From positions 2,290,001-2,354,000 of the forward strand of contig NC_135360.1 of assembly GCF_051622035.1 (NCBI RefSeq): DNA of 64,000 bases, in the 5' to 3' direction. The notes under the pieces were generated by a model that had not been told where the DNA came from, ran no database searches, and saw only the letters and a program-made list of their open reading frames with translations. This DNA comes from Arctopsyche grandis. Its lineage: Eukaryota > Arthropoda > Insecta > Trichoptera > Hydropsychidae. The position numbers and the translations under genes are program-made. Positions 23,787 through 35,500 of this stretch are shown piece by piece (position 1 is the stretch's first letter; every line of letters begins with the position of its first letter).

Positions 23787-26700
23787 ATGGGTGAAAATTC
23801 CGCCTTTGTGTTTTCTTACCACCATCCGATCTACGATCTTCCGGAAATCGTATACAATCAGAACATAGAGGATCTGTTGATTTTAGGTGATGTAATCCAA
23901 CCCGACCCAATTGTTCCTAATTCTCAATGTGCCATAAATCAACCGAAACAACCAAACAAATCTCGTCAATCTCCGATACCCAAACAGAATTCAAAATGTT
24001 CTAAGCGGGACAGAAAGTCAGATTGTGATGTAAAGAAGAAAAACGATAAAATTAATAACAACCATACGAATGAAAAACCTGTTGAAATTTCAGAAATTTC
24101 AAAAGAAAATCTTGAATCAGACATTGACGATGATTCCACTAGTTTTGAAGAAATTCTGTACCGGAATGAAAACTTTATATCTCAGTTCACGAAAAGTGGT
24201 CATAAGAATACAGTATTGGATAATAGTATCGTGAATGTTCTGGAGAAATTTGTAACCGAATTTTCGCCCTTGAATCGATTTTCATGGAAGATTTTGCAAA
24301 AGTTGAATATTTCGTCGCACAAATTTCCAGAGCAGTATATTAAAGTTGATGGTTGCGATATTTTACTTTCCGGCAACAGTGGAGGAAACGTTCGAGACGT
24401 CGCCTTTAAATCGATCGTAAAACTGCCAAAAAAATTTGAAGAAAGAAATACAAAAGGAGTCGTCAAAACTAAACTTCCGACCCCAACGAAAAATGTGACT
24501 AGTAAAAGAAAAGGACTTTTGACTTACATGAACATTAAACTGAAACCTGGACCCCTATGCAAGAAACCCAAGTTGAATAATTTCGAACCCAACACTGGCT
24601 TAGGAGAAGTTGAGCTTATCAAAATGCCGCCTGTTGCTTTGGAAATTTCTCCTCTGATTGGTAGTCCTTTGGACGCCAACGTCTGTGTGAATTTAAAGCG
24701 TGTGAGAAATTCGCAAGGTTTTATAGACGCGCCTTGGGCAAACTTTGCATCGTCAACCCTCGACAATAAATTACCGGCTAAAAATGCCTCGCACACGTTT
24801 ATCATTCCATATGAGAACAACCAGTCTCGCATTTTAATGAGACGAGACTTGGACATGGCGGATTGCTTCTGGAGAAAGAATTCAGAGAATGAATACAAAA
24901 ACCGCACGTCCGCTTCCGATCTGGATACACGACTGGACTTTTTAGATAACTACGAACCGAAGAATCCGCGCGACGAATGTGTCGCATCTGTTTTATCCGA
25001 CATTCTAAAAGCGGTATGCGTTGAAGAGTTTCAAGACTCCATTTGTAAATATGATCCATCGGACGCTCCCAAAACTGATGAAAGTATGTTGTTAGATAGT
25101 AAATTTGTTAATAAAAAGAAAGGAGTCAAAAGAAAGTACGTCAACGAGTTGAAGAAACTCAACGTTACCGTGATAGATATCGGAGGGGATGCTATGAAAG
25201 AGAATTGCAATAATGATTATTGCAAGTTGGGGTGTGTTTGTAACAGTTTGAATACAAACTATTTTTTAAATGAACATTGCGGCTCCCCGGAGTGCATGTT
25301 CGATTGCAAGTGCAATCTGGAAGATGACAAAAAGTCGTCGAGCAATATTTGCAGCCCCGAAAAGTCACCGAAAATTTCACAGTCGGCGGTTTTAAACTTG
25401 CAACACCAAGTCAACAGGAACCTTTCGAAAGAAGAAAAGAAATTTCACCGAACGGTGATTCGATCTGACGATCAGACTATTTTAGTAGGCGCCAAGCGCA
25501 GAGGCGTCAAACTGCCAAAGAGATTCGAAGACTACAAAGGCTCATTTTCTAAGGGGAAAGACGTAAGTCCCAAAGAACATCAACTCTCTTCGGAAGTGAA
25601 AATATTATTGCCAAAGTTACCTAGTTTCATAAACGGCGATCCTTGGTGTATGGTCCACCAGCTGTATAGATGCTTCTGTAAAGGTCTGCTGGTCGAAGGT
25701 GTTCAGTTTGGCTTTTCGACGACACACGATGACCACGAATGCCAAAGCATCGTAGATAGCACTTTGAGTTTCCAGAGGAATGTCGAAATTAAAGTCATAG
25801 CCGACATTCCCTGCTCCCGAACGACGTACGACCCTGAAATATTGAAGAGAGTAGTCGAAAAGAAAGTCAATTACTTGAACAGAAACAACGACATCAGACT
25901 ATCTCAAAGCACTGTCGAAGATCCGAGCACACTCGTTACGCAGATCAACACGTCCAATACCAAGGTCGTCGACTCGGAAGTCAACAAAGTAAATGAAAAC
26001 ATTGATCATTCAAATATGACCAATGTTAAAAATGTTAACGAAAAGCAAGACCCTCCAGTAATTTCCATTCCGAACAAAACCGATTTCAGCAAAATGTGCG
26101 GAATCGTCTGTAATAACGTTGATAAATTGCTCAACAAAAACAACTGTATCATTCCTCCTATAGAAAACAAGTTCCATGCCATGTCTTTGAGTTCGATAAT
26201 CAGCAACAATTGCCTACAGAAGATTTTCATCTGGCTTACTATAAAGCCGCCTTATTTACAATTCATAACGTTAAAAGATAGCATATCTTGCCCCCATGTA
26301 TGCGTTAACATAACGCTTGCCAGTAAAAAGCTGATAGACATGCATCCGCCATTTTTGAAAGAAATTGTCTCATATAAGATCACCAAAGACTGTCACTATC
26401 TCTTGTTGGGAAAGTCGTACGCCTGGCAAATATTTGGCATCTCGGAATACCAAAAATCCTCGAGCGAGGGTAATCAGTCCCTCGATGGACTTGAAAATAT
26501 AATTTCCAATGATGTGAACGTTTTCAGACCGAGACTCATTCCGATTGTATCCAAATTGCAAAACATCGTACCGAAAATAAATAAAAAAGTACAATCAAAT
26601 GTACAATCGGGTCCGAGTCAACAAAATTCCTTTCCGAAAGTTGTCAAAGTCAGGAAAGATCTGCTGATTAAATTGATTCCACCCACTACAGTTAAAAATA

Positions 26701-27446
26701 ATAAATATTGGCTCTTGATTTTGATCAGTAAAGATTTCCGTGGAATACGCGTGAATAGCAAAAAATTTTACTCTAACATAATCAGCATACAAGTAGCCAT
26801 AAGTGAAGCTCAAAAAGCTAAAGAATTCATCCGGATACCTTCTAAAGACACATCGGAATCCACGGAGAAGGTCCACTTTGGATTGTACGCGGCTCCCTGT
26901 CAAGGCGAGAATTGCGTATTCTTGGGTCCATATGGGTTCAACGACGCCGTCGACATCGAAATCGACAACCATAATCCAAACGGGAACCAGAGCCGCGTGA
27001 GCTGGCTATATCCGACGAATGTAAAATTGTACACAATCTTGGACACGCTGTCGACGCAAATATTAAAGAAGTACGTGTGCGGCACTTCAAATCTGAACAC
27101 CATCTTGCAATCGCGAGAACGCACGGCTCTGAAGCAGATATCGACGGAAGAGTCGTCGAGCAAAGCCGTGGATACCGACGTCAACGTGCTAGTGGATTCG
27201 ACTATTAATAATACGAGGTTTACCAATTTGACCGATCTCGCGCCTAGTTCGACGTTTCAAAATTCCTTCATGAAGACTTCACGTAGCGGAAATAGTTCTT
27301 TGTTGAGTGAATCGTTTATCAAGTTCAGTGAGTCGTTCAAACGTGCGGAAGTCGAACAACAAAAGACGACTGATGATGAAGACGACGATGTGATCATTTT
27401 GCCTAGTAATGATAATGAAGTTTTGGAAATATCTGATTCAGAATAA
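23787..27446 (+). CDS. large MGA-conserved-domain-like protein
   Basis: A single uninterrupted frame of 1219 codons. An acceptor at 23757-23758 lies 28 nt upstream and no in-frame stop separates it from the ATG at 23787, so an earlier coding exon is possible. Residues ~473-508 hold a Cys-rich block (CKLGCVCNSL, then HCGSPECMFDCKC) that I recall from the MGA conserved domain (DUF4801) of MAX gene-associated proteins. A second Cys/His motif (WCMVHQLYRCFCKG) lies near 619-632. The motif KLPK(K/R)FE occurs twice, near residues 211 and 575. The C-terminal third (~800-1110) looks globular and the end is acidic. I see no T-box or bHLH, so orthology to vertebrate MGA is not shown. A chromatin-linked role is inferred from the family only. 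Confidence 0.6.
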   Translation: MGENSAFVFSYHHPIYDLPEIVYNQNIEDLLILGDVIQPDPIVPNSQCAINQPKQPNKSRQSPIPKQNSKCSKRDRKSDCDVKKKNDKINNNHTNEKPVEISEISKENLESDIDDDSTSFEEILYRNENFISQFTKSGHKNTVLDNSIVNVLEKFVTEFSPLNRFSWKILQKLNISSHKFPEQYIKVDGCDILLSGNSGGNVRDVAFKSIVKLPKKFEERNTKGVVKTKLPTPTKNVTSKRKGLLTYMNIKLKPGPLCKKPKLNNFEPNTGLGEVELIKMPPVALEISPLIGSPLDANVCVNLKRVRNSQGFIDAPWANFASSTLDNKLPAKNASHTFIIPYENNQSRILMRRDLDMADCFWRKNSENEYKNRTSASDLDTRLDFLDNYEPKNPRDECVASVLSDILKAVCVEEFQDSICKYDPSDAPKTDESMLLDSKFVNKKKGVKRKYVNELKKLNVTVIDIGGDAMKENCNNDYCKLGCVCNSLNTNYFLNEHCGSPECMFDCKCNLEDDKKSSSNICSPEKSPKISQSAVLNLQHQVNRNLSKEEKKFHRTVIRSDDQTILVGAKRRGVKLPKRFEDYKGSFSKGKDVSPKEHQLSSEVKILLPKLPSFINGDPWCMVHQLYRCFCKGLLVEGVQFGFSTTHDDHECQSIVDSTLSFQRNVEIKVIADIPCSRTTYDPEILKRVVEKKVNYLNRNNDIRLSQSTVEDPSTLVTQINTSNTKVVDSEVNKVNENIDHSNMTNVKNVNEKQDPPVISIPNKTDFSKMCGIVCNNVDKLLNKNNCIIPPIENKFHAMSLSSIISNNCLQKIFIWLTIKPPYLQFITLKDSISCPHVCVNITLASKKLIDMHPPFLKEIVSYKITKDCHYLLLGKSYAWQIFGISEYQKSSSEGNQSLDGLENIISNDVNVFRPRLIPIVSKLQNIVPKINKKVQSNVQSGPSQQNSFPKVVKVRKDLLIKLIPPTTVKNNKYWLLILISKDFRGIRVNSKKFYSNIISIQVAISEAQKAKEFIRIPSKDTSESTEKVHFGLYAAPCQGENCVFLGPYGFNDAVDIEIDNHNPNGNQSRVSWLYPTNVKLYTILDTLSTQILKKYVCGTSNLNTILQSRERTALKQISTEESSSKAVDTDVNVLVDSTINNTRFTNLTDLAPSSTFQNSFMKTSRSGNSSLLSESFIKFSESFKRAEVEQQKTTDDEDDDVIILPSNDNEVLEISDSE

Positions 27447-27670
27447 TAAGTTTTTGTTTTACGGTAAATGACGCATTTAGATGAGAAATGATTTAAATTT
27501 TTATTATTATGTTAATGCCGTTGTCGATTCAATTGAAAAAAGTCATTAGAATATAAGAGAAAGTTCCGTTCAATATGTACAATGAAATTGCCTATGTTAA
27601 GTTTTGATATATGTACGTTTTTTTGTTTATATTTTTTTCGTTAGCTTCACAAAAGCTATTTCAAAATCAA

Positions 27671-27676
27671 AATAAA
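27671..27676 (+). terminator. candidate polyadenylation signal of the MGA-like gene
   Basis: AATAAA about 225 nt after the TAA at 27444-27446. Later AATAAA motifs (near 27846) are alternatives. Confidence 0.4.
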
Positions 27677-28167
27677 TTTTTAAAATATATAATTGTGTAT
27701 AATTTTGTCACCTTAACCGAAATTCGTTTTTTTTCTTGTTTAAATTTTTTATTACTAATTAAATATAGTATATTTAATATTCACAGTACATTTTGGATAA
27801 TTACTGTATGAGACAATGGTAAGTTTTTCAATGGAAAATATATTAATAAATACTGTTTTATAGTTCCCTTTGTTTATTATTAGATGAGGTCTAGTAGTTG
27901 AGTAACCATTTTGTTCCTAAAATCCTAAGAAACCGTAACATGGAGATAATGTTAAAATGAAGACTGTTTTTATTAAATACATAATTTTTGAGATGTTTAA
28001 TGTTTTTTTTTTGGAAAATTGATACTTCATAATTAATATTTTAAATCGAGTTACATATATTTAGTTGAGATTTGAGAAATTGTTTTTCCATCTACCTTGT
28101 TACATATTTTGTTCATAAGTAGAAATAATGAGAATCATTCACTTATTTGATATTTCAAAAGTAATTG

Positions 28168-28925
28168 GATATCATCATCATCATCATCATCATTTACAGC
28201 CATTCGCCATCCACTGCTGGATGAAGGCCTCTCCAACACGCTTCCACTCATCTCTGTTTTGCGCAACTCTCATCCTTCTCACCCCGCACATTTTCCTAAT
28301 TTCGTCCACCCATCTTCCTTGCGGTCTTCCTTTTACCCTTTTGCATTCTCTCGGGTACCATTCAAGTACTTATTTTGTCCACCTTTCGTCCATCCTTCTA
28401 GCCACGTGACCCGCCCATTGCCATTTCAATCTCTTCACTCTATCCACTATGTCCACTACCCTTGTCATACTTCTCACCCACGTGTTCCGCTTTCTGTCTT
28501 TCCTCGTAATGCCAAGAATACAGCGTTCCATACTTCTTTGAATGCATTAGATTTTTTGCAGCATCTTGGCGTTCAGTGTCCAAGTTTCACATCCATACGT
28601 CATCACTGGCAAAACGCATTGATCGAAGGTCTTTTTCTTCAAGCAGAGTGGCATTTTTGATTTAAAAACAGCATTCGTCCATCCTAATTTCATACGTCTC
28701 TTTATCTCTTCATCTTTATTAACAGACATGTCAATTATTTGACCTAAATATAAATAATTATTTATATACTTCTACTGGTTTATCATCTAATGGGATGCTA
28801 TCAGGCATGCAATAACTATTGAACATTAGTTTGGTCTTATCTACGTTAATTTTTAATCCTACTTTTCTACTTTCCCTGTCCAGCTGTGTTAGTCTGTTAA
28901 GTAGGTGATTGGATATATGTATGTG
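28168..28925 (-). mobile_element. RTE-like retrotransposon 3' fragment
   Basis: In the minus direction it starts with reverse-transcriptase remnants and runs through KDEEIKRRMKLGW, KSKMPLCLKKKTFDQCV, MTYGCETWTLNAKML and the WQWAGHVAR region. It ends in an (ATG)n tract, seen as ATCATCATCATC at 28171-28192 on the plus strand. It matches 39412-40375 closely, the frame is broken, and it sits in the 3' flank of the MGA-like gene. Confidence 0.8.
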
Positions 28926-28929
28926 TTTG

Positions 28930-29715
28930 AAAAATATTGAGATACAGTTAATTTTCAGTCGGCCTCCATTCAGAATTAAAAAATATTTTAATGAAGAAAA
29001 AGAGATGAAAATTTATTGAATATAATATTGATATACATATCGATGGCTTGGTGTACAGATATTATTTAGAATTATTCCAACATCTACAAACTTAAAATTC
29101 GATACCAATTCAAAAATGGACATACAATATCTGTGCACCATGCCATCGATATATACCTATGTATGTGTATACCAACCGAATTGCAGCGCTCTGGTAAGTG
29201 AAAATTAAAAAAAAAATCATAAAATGGGGGTCATATTTTGAACCAGACCTTAAGACTATATAACAATCGTACTGTTTCCCTTATTTATTTGATAATGTAC
29301 TATGGGGGAAGGGGGGCGAGCAAGTGAAACGACGGGGTGGTTTGATATACGAATACTTTATTTAACAGGGGGGAAAGTAGTAATGTCAGATCCACCACCC
29401 AGTACGCCAAGCAGGAGCGTTTGGGTGTCAAAATGAAAAAAAAAATACATAACTATATGATACTAAAAAATTTAAAAGAATTAATGCGTAGCCCAAACGA
29501 CTCATACATCTGGGGATATGTTTGTTTACCTGAATTTCGTGAAATATCTCGCAACACGATACAAAAGTAAAAACACTCCAACTCAAGGGTAGTTAGGGGT
29601 GCCATTATTATCAATAATAGGAGCTAGAAGATAACTAGAGAAGCGCGGTGTCACCTAGTGGAGCATGCAATTGAACAGGCGCTTTTTTTTTATTATTATT
29701 ATTATTTTTTTTTTT
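28930..29715. other. AT-rich DNA with an inverted duplicate, no gene seen
   Basis: TATATCGATGGCATGGTGCA-like text occurs inverted (29036-29065 and 29128-29155), forming a ~120-bp imperfect hairpin. ATT repeats lead into the SINE at 29716. Nothing else recognised. Confidence 0.4.
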
Positions 29716-30140
29716 TCATACCAGGAAGGCATTACAGGTAAACCCCAATGCGCCTTCCTGGCCAAATTACAAACAATACAGCATTTTTTTTATTATATAA
29801 GTCGCTAAATTACGAGACACTGACTTAAACTCGACAATTAACGAGACATCTATGAATTGTACATACATTTTTATTGTAATATTTACATTAATCATACTCA
29901 AATAGTGGTGACATAGTGGGTAGGAAGGATTTTTAGCCAATTTTTAATCGGGAATCGTTTCAACAATGAAATCAGAGAAAATTGGCAAACTCTGATAGGA
30001 AACGATCAACCAGGAGTCACAAATCCTGGTCTGACCAGCAGCATTACAGATATACTCAGAAAAATTCTTTTCAATCGAGGTCAGCTCAAGGGATCGAACT
30101 CGGCGCCTCTCAGTGTTAAGCAGAAGCTTAACGACCGATG
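29716..30140 (-). repeat. tRNA-derived SINE, near full length
   Basis: Read on the minus strand it has a tRNA-like head with a B box (GAGTTCGATCCC, 30090-30101), the conserved body including AACGATCAACCAGGAGTCAC (plus strand), and a 3' end with a short hairpin (CCAGGAAGGC ... GCCTTCCTGG) starting at 29720. Copies at 41531-41894 and 55431-55838 are the same family. Confidence 0.75.
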
Positions 30141-30369
30141 ATCATGAAATCGTAATAGAGAGAAGATCTAGGATTGAAAAGTGGTTAGCAGGGGAGCAAA
30201 CGAGGGACACTGAACTCACTTTACAAGAAGAAAACAAGAGTGCGATGTTTGAATGTATTGACTATTTTAATTCTAAAATCGAAATCAGATCAAGAACCAT
30301 GAAGCCATCTAGCTTAGAGTATCATATCTCCCATTGAAGATTTTTTTCTTTTGTAAATTTATGACTTTG

Positions 30370-30992
30370 GTGGGGACATACTCAGATCTTTCGATTATTT
30401 CGCACACGAAAATTAACAGATTAACAGATTATTTCCCACATTGCGATCGCGCACACGACAATAGGTGATAATTCCGCACAAAGTGATCTCACACGCGTCA
30501 CTAAAATCTTTACCACGAAATATCTGGCACCCGAAAATTAAATCCATCGAGATATATCCACACGAACTATCATACTAATAATGAGAACTCAAGTGTCAGA
30601 TATTCGGTAAACGGGTTAAATACCAAATGTAAATCGCTGCCACGAAAGCAGCCGCTACGAAAATCGCTCGCTTGGATTTCCTGCGCACGAAAATTCATCG
30701 CACAGGAAAATTACCGTACAGAAAACTGTCCAAATATTGGTCAATTTTGAATTGAGATTTGGGCAATTTTGAGCAATATTTGGGCAGTTAGTTTCGTATG
30801 GCAATTTTTCTGTGCGACGAATTTTCGTACGACAGGAGGCGACGCGAGAGATTTTCGTAGCAGCGGTTATCCTGGTAGCGATTCACATTTGGGACGTGAT
30901 CACCGAACCAGATATTCAACGACTGTCGTGTGTGCGATCGCAATATGCGAAATAATCCGTTTACCGGTCCAACCGTGTCGCAGTGTCCCCAT
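30370..30992. repeat. ~620-bp foldback element
   Basis: The left end (GGTGGGGACATACTCAGATC) is imperfectly inverted at the right end (GTCGCAGTGTCCCCATC). The inner arms share TTATTTCGCA, TTGCGATCGC and CACACGACA. It is built of many short CACGAAAATT-like units. No coding content. Confidence 0.65.
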
Positions 30993-31012
30993 CAGGGCTG
31001 ATTACATGGGGG

Positions 31013-31262
31013 GTAAACGGACTACTGGTCATGTGAACCAGTCGCAGGACAACCGGACGCTCTAGATCGGTCACACGTGATCCCCCGTCACACAAAACTG
31101 ATCACGAGAAAATTGGTCACACCCTAAAATTGGTCACGAGAAAACTGGTTGACCGATTTTAGGGTGTGACCAGTTTTAGTGTGACGGGTGATCACGTGTG
31201 ACCGATCTAGAGCGACCGGTTGTTCTGTGACCGGTTCACATTTGACTAGTAATCACGGAACC
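31013..31262. repeat. foldback MITE (family B, copy 2)
   Basis: Same ends and interior as 21433-21686: GTAAACGGACTACTGGTCAT at the left, GGTTCACATTTGACTAGTAA at the right, with near-perfect inner arms around CTCTAGATCGGTCACACGTG. Confidence 0.75.
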
Positions 31263-31421
31263 ACAGGGGGAGAGAGCCGGTGTAAAGTTCCAGGGCCCGG
31301 ACTACTCGAGGAAAATCGTACCCTGTTATGTTATATTTTCTTATTGAGTTATTTCAAAAAATAATAACCTATAGATAAGTATTATGTAATAGTTCTGATA
31401 GATTTTTCACATATTAAAATT

Positions 31422-32101
31422 GGGTCTACCTCACGGGACCGAAAGTGAAACGCCCGAAAACGCAAATATCGAAAATCGAAAGATCTTAAGTCGAAAGATA
31501 ACAAAAAAAGGGTCTCTCCCCCCGTGGTACATCCTCACTTAATTTGCGCGAGCAGGATACAAGAGGAACAGGCTTTTCCTCCCGTATTCTGCGCACGCAC
31601 ATTAAACAAGGCTGTATGACAAAAAGAGAGATAATTTCACCGCATGGCACTCATATATATTATATGGTGACACGACAACTCGTTCACAGATTTTCCGTAA
31701 ACCGATGATGCGCTCCAGGCATTACGTATACGGCCATCTCTTTCTCACCCTGTCTGTTCACCTTGATCTCGTTCACTCTGCCATTACGTATGCAGCCATT
31801 TTTTCACCGATAACAGACGGTATGTGAAAGAGATGGCTGCATACGTAATGGCATAGTAAACAAGATCATGGTGAACAGACGGGGTGAGAAAGAGATGGCC
31901 GTATACGTAATGCCTGGAGCGCATCATCGGTTTACGGAAAATCTGTGAACGAGTTGTCAGGTAACCATTATATGTACATAGTACCGTTTACCATGCACCT
32001 TTTTTTTTTGATCTTTCGACTTAAGATCTTTCGATTTTCGATCTTTGCCTTCCAATATTTGCGTTTTCGGGCGTTTCACTTTCGGTCCCGCGAAGGAGAC
32101 C
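31422..32101. repeat. 680-bp foldback element containing nested elements
   Basis: Terminal inverted repeats of ~65 bp: GGTCTACCTCACGGGACCGA at the left, and on the right the inverse of the GACCGAAAGTGAAACGCCCG segment. Inside are the GCGCGAGCAGGATACAAG block (31546-31620) and the large palindrome at 31668-31962. The end of the element lies 480 bp upstream of the IQGAP start codon. Confidence 0.75.
31668..31962. repeat. ~295-bp palindromic MITE nested in a foldback
   Basis: The arms read GACAACTCGTTCACAGATTT ... GGCATTACGTATACGGCCAT and are mirrored to 31962. The centre repeats GCCATTACGTATG on both sides. Near-perfect arms suggest a recent insertion. Confidence 0.8.
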
Positions 32102-32579
32102 GATTAAAATTATATGTATAAAACCTTTTTTTATAATTCGTCATAGGGCTCGAAATTATTTTTTCCCAAGGCCCGGGATTTCTTTCGCCGGCCCTGGTCC
32201 CCATAGTGTATATTTCATATCAAGTATAGTTTTTATTTGTTTAGATTAGTTTATTGAATCATTAAGACATTGAAAAGTCACGAAATTGACAGGATTACTA
32301 TAACGCGAACTGTCATTTTCCGTGCAGACATTTGCGCTGGCAGCCATGGTGGGTTGGCAACGAAACGACGGGTGCGTTTGAACCGTCATACGTTTGAAGT
32401 AAACGACGAACGACAAACGACAAACGGATAACGAATAACGGATAACGGATTGCGAGCGAGGAACGGTGACATTATCGTTAGTTGCAGTCAATTGTTGAAC
32501 TTCCGTTGCAGTTTGTGTTGCATATTTAAGTAATCGATCATTATAAATAAGGGCGCCGCTAACGGCTGGTGCAGCCAAG
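32102..32579 (+). promoter_or_regulatory. IQGAP 5' flank and probable 5' UTR
   Basis: G+C rises from about 32280 toward the ATG at 32580, and there is no coding frame leading into it. The start context GCCAAGATGT is acceptable. No TATA box was seen close to the start codon. AAACGACGAACGACAAACG-type repeats lie at 32400-32450. Confidence 0.4.
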
Positions 32580-35500
32580 ATGTCACCGACGGTGGGGCTG
32601 ATAGGGCCCCTTGACATCGCAGGTACGTCAATTATTGCATATTACATGTGTATCTTCAGCATGCTTACTAATACTTGATATAAGTGCATACAATGGAACT
32701 TTTAAAATTGTACAATGCAATCCTTAAATGTCAAACAAATTTCAAAACAAAAGAATTGCTTTTTTCCATCTAATTAATCAATTACAACATATTGCATAGT
32801 ATCCGCCATTTTGAATATGTTCCATTTTATATTAGGTTAATGTATATTTTTGAATAAAATTTTAGATTTTTTTCAATAGTTGATGGTTTTTTTACCAAGT
32901 ACATTAGTCTCAACAATTGCAGGAATATTTGTTTGAAATAATACTGATTGAAAATGAATCTCATTGCTTGGCTGCATATAGAAAATTTTCAGAATTTTCT
33001 CTGCAATGACTAATACAATGAAAACTTTTTGTTCAAGAACGTTGCGGTCTACATATTATATAATCGTTTTAATACACCATGATAGATTTACTTACCGTCT
33101 AGCACTGAGCGATTTTTGTTAATATGTTTTGTTTTAACTCTTTGCCCGTGGCAATAAATATAGCGAACATGCCCTGTACGCAGCGGCATCTTTTTCGCGA
33201 ATTTGGCAATCGAGTTTTCGACCTTAAATACAGATTTTAATTTTTACTCAAGTAACCAGATATGTTAATTAACACATAAAGTATTATTTTAAACAATAAA
33301 ATACATAATATATATCGTAGTTTTGGCTTAATTGTCAAATAATCTTTCTTCATACAATTGAGACGTATCGTCGCCATTGTTCAACAGACGTGACGTCACA
33401 TAAACGAGGTTTCAGTATGGTTCCACAAAAAACTAATTTTGACTGGTATATATTCATTTTAAGCAAATTGAATAGATGGCATTTAACTTTCAGTAATATA
33501 TTCAACCAATTTTGAACCTTAAAACAGCTGAAATAGGCGTATATAAGGCTCAAAATCCCGTTTAAAGTTCAGAAATTCTATGGAATACAGCCACGCTACA
33601 GACTTGTCGCGCAAAGCTTCCATAGAAGACGGCCGCGGGCAAACGGTTAAAGAACGAAAAAATCTCACATTTTTACTAAGACAATACCTTAAAAACAAAA
33701 AGGGAAATATAGTCAATGTACTTGTATGTATTTCAATCTTTTCGTTTCAAAAACGAAAATCGTGATAATGTATGAGCTTTTTCTTATTTCATAACATGTT
33801 CTTTTGCATGGTTTCTCATTCGCTATTAACCCTTTGAATGCTGATCAACGCCGATCAGCGTTTTGTCAACAATCACATGAGCTTGCAATACGCCGATCGG
33901 GGTTATTTTTTGAGTATGTAAAAAATAAACAAAAATATTACCCGCTAAACCTTTCCAAGTAGGATTGAAAAAAAATGGGTCGTATAATCCATGTCAATTT
34001 TTATAAAGTCTGGTTTACACCGGAATATCTGAATTTATAACCATAGCAGAATTTCCCGATGGGAATCCCTAACTGCTGGGTATTTTAGATTGTGAGCATT
34101 ACATTTTAACAACAATGAAGAAGATCGAACTACTTTTGGTAAAATACATTCATTAATAGACGTCTTTTGTTTAATTTATATTGTTGCAAGATAAATTAGA
34201 GAGTCTAAACACACCTTTACAAAAATCGAAATCCTCGGCGGCAGTTATCTATGTAGGTTAATGATCTAGGGTTTGTTTCGATTAACTACAAGTTTTATAC
34301 CTGCTTTCTGTTGGATTTCTAAATAATTCTAGTTGGAAATGTTAGAGAAATTTTCAGGGTGGCAGGTTTTCAATAGAAAAGACGTCAGCACACAAAGGGT
34401 TAATCAAATAATTTTGCTTAACTTTTCGAATAATTGCACAAATTGTTATATCAAGCTGCTACGTTTTTACACTTCAAATTCGTCATTTTACAAATCAAAT
34501 TCGTCGTTTTACAAATGGAATTCGTCGTTTTACAAATCAAATTCGTCATTTTACAGATCAAATTCGTCATTTTACAAATCAAATTCGTCGTTTTACAAAT
34601 CAAATTCGTCGATTTACAAATAGAATTCGTCGTTTTACAAATCAAATTCGTCATTTTACAGATCAAATTCGTCATTTTACAAATCAAATTCGTCATGTTG
34701 CAAATCAAATTAAATAATTGAATGTATTTTATATAAAAAAAAATGAAAATTCGTTTTTAATCAGACCTTTATACTTTAATTAATACCATTTATATTATAT
34801 TATAAATGGTATTAATTAAAGTATTATAATAATAATTATATTATTTATTATAATACTATATAATATTATATAATTATATTATTTCATATTTAGTAAAAGT
34901 ATGAAATTAATAATGGTATTAATTAATAAATTAATAACATTATTTATTAATTAATTAATTAATACATTAAAAGTCTGAAATTGCCTGCAGCTGCAGCAAA
35001 TTAACCTTTATAAATTATAAATAATGCATTCTCTGTGTATAATATATTCTCTATACATACATATTCTCTTTTTCTCTATAATACTCTCTATAAAGTTCCC
35101 TATGTATAATAAAATGAATATTAAAAAAATACATCTAATTGTTTAATTTAATTTGCAACATGACGAATTTGATTTGTAAAATGACGAATTTGATTTGTAA
35201 AACGACGAATTCGATTTGTAAAACGACGAATTTGATTTGTAAAATGACGAATTTGAAGTGTAAAAACTGTAACATCTATCGTAAATAGTATCAGCCAAAT
35301 TATGAAACGTATCATAACAATTCTTTGAATTGACAAAAAAGGTAGGCCCAAACAGAAATTTAATGAATTTCCAAGATCATACTAATGAATGTAATAAGTA
35401 ATGCTCCAAAACATTCTAGATTCACACAAGTGATATTATATTTAAAAAAAATTACTATGCAGCATAGTGTTATATTTAGCTAGTGAATAAATTGTACAAT

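Noticed and set aside
32246-32617. 123-codon minus-strand ORF over the IQGAP first exon
   Set aside because: The plus strand gives a start codon and a donor that joins in phase to the calponin-homology exon. The minus frame has no family resemblance.
34333-34721. Repetitive open frames (NSSFYKS and similar) on both strands suggesting a repeat protein
   Set aside because: They arise because the 21-bp tandem unit is a multiple of three. They lie in IQGAP intron 1 inside a foldback, without start context or flanking coding signal.
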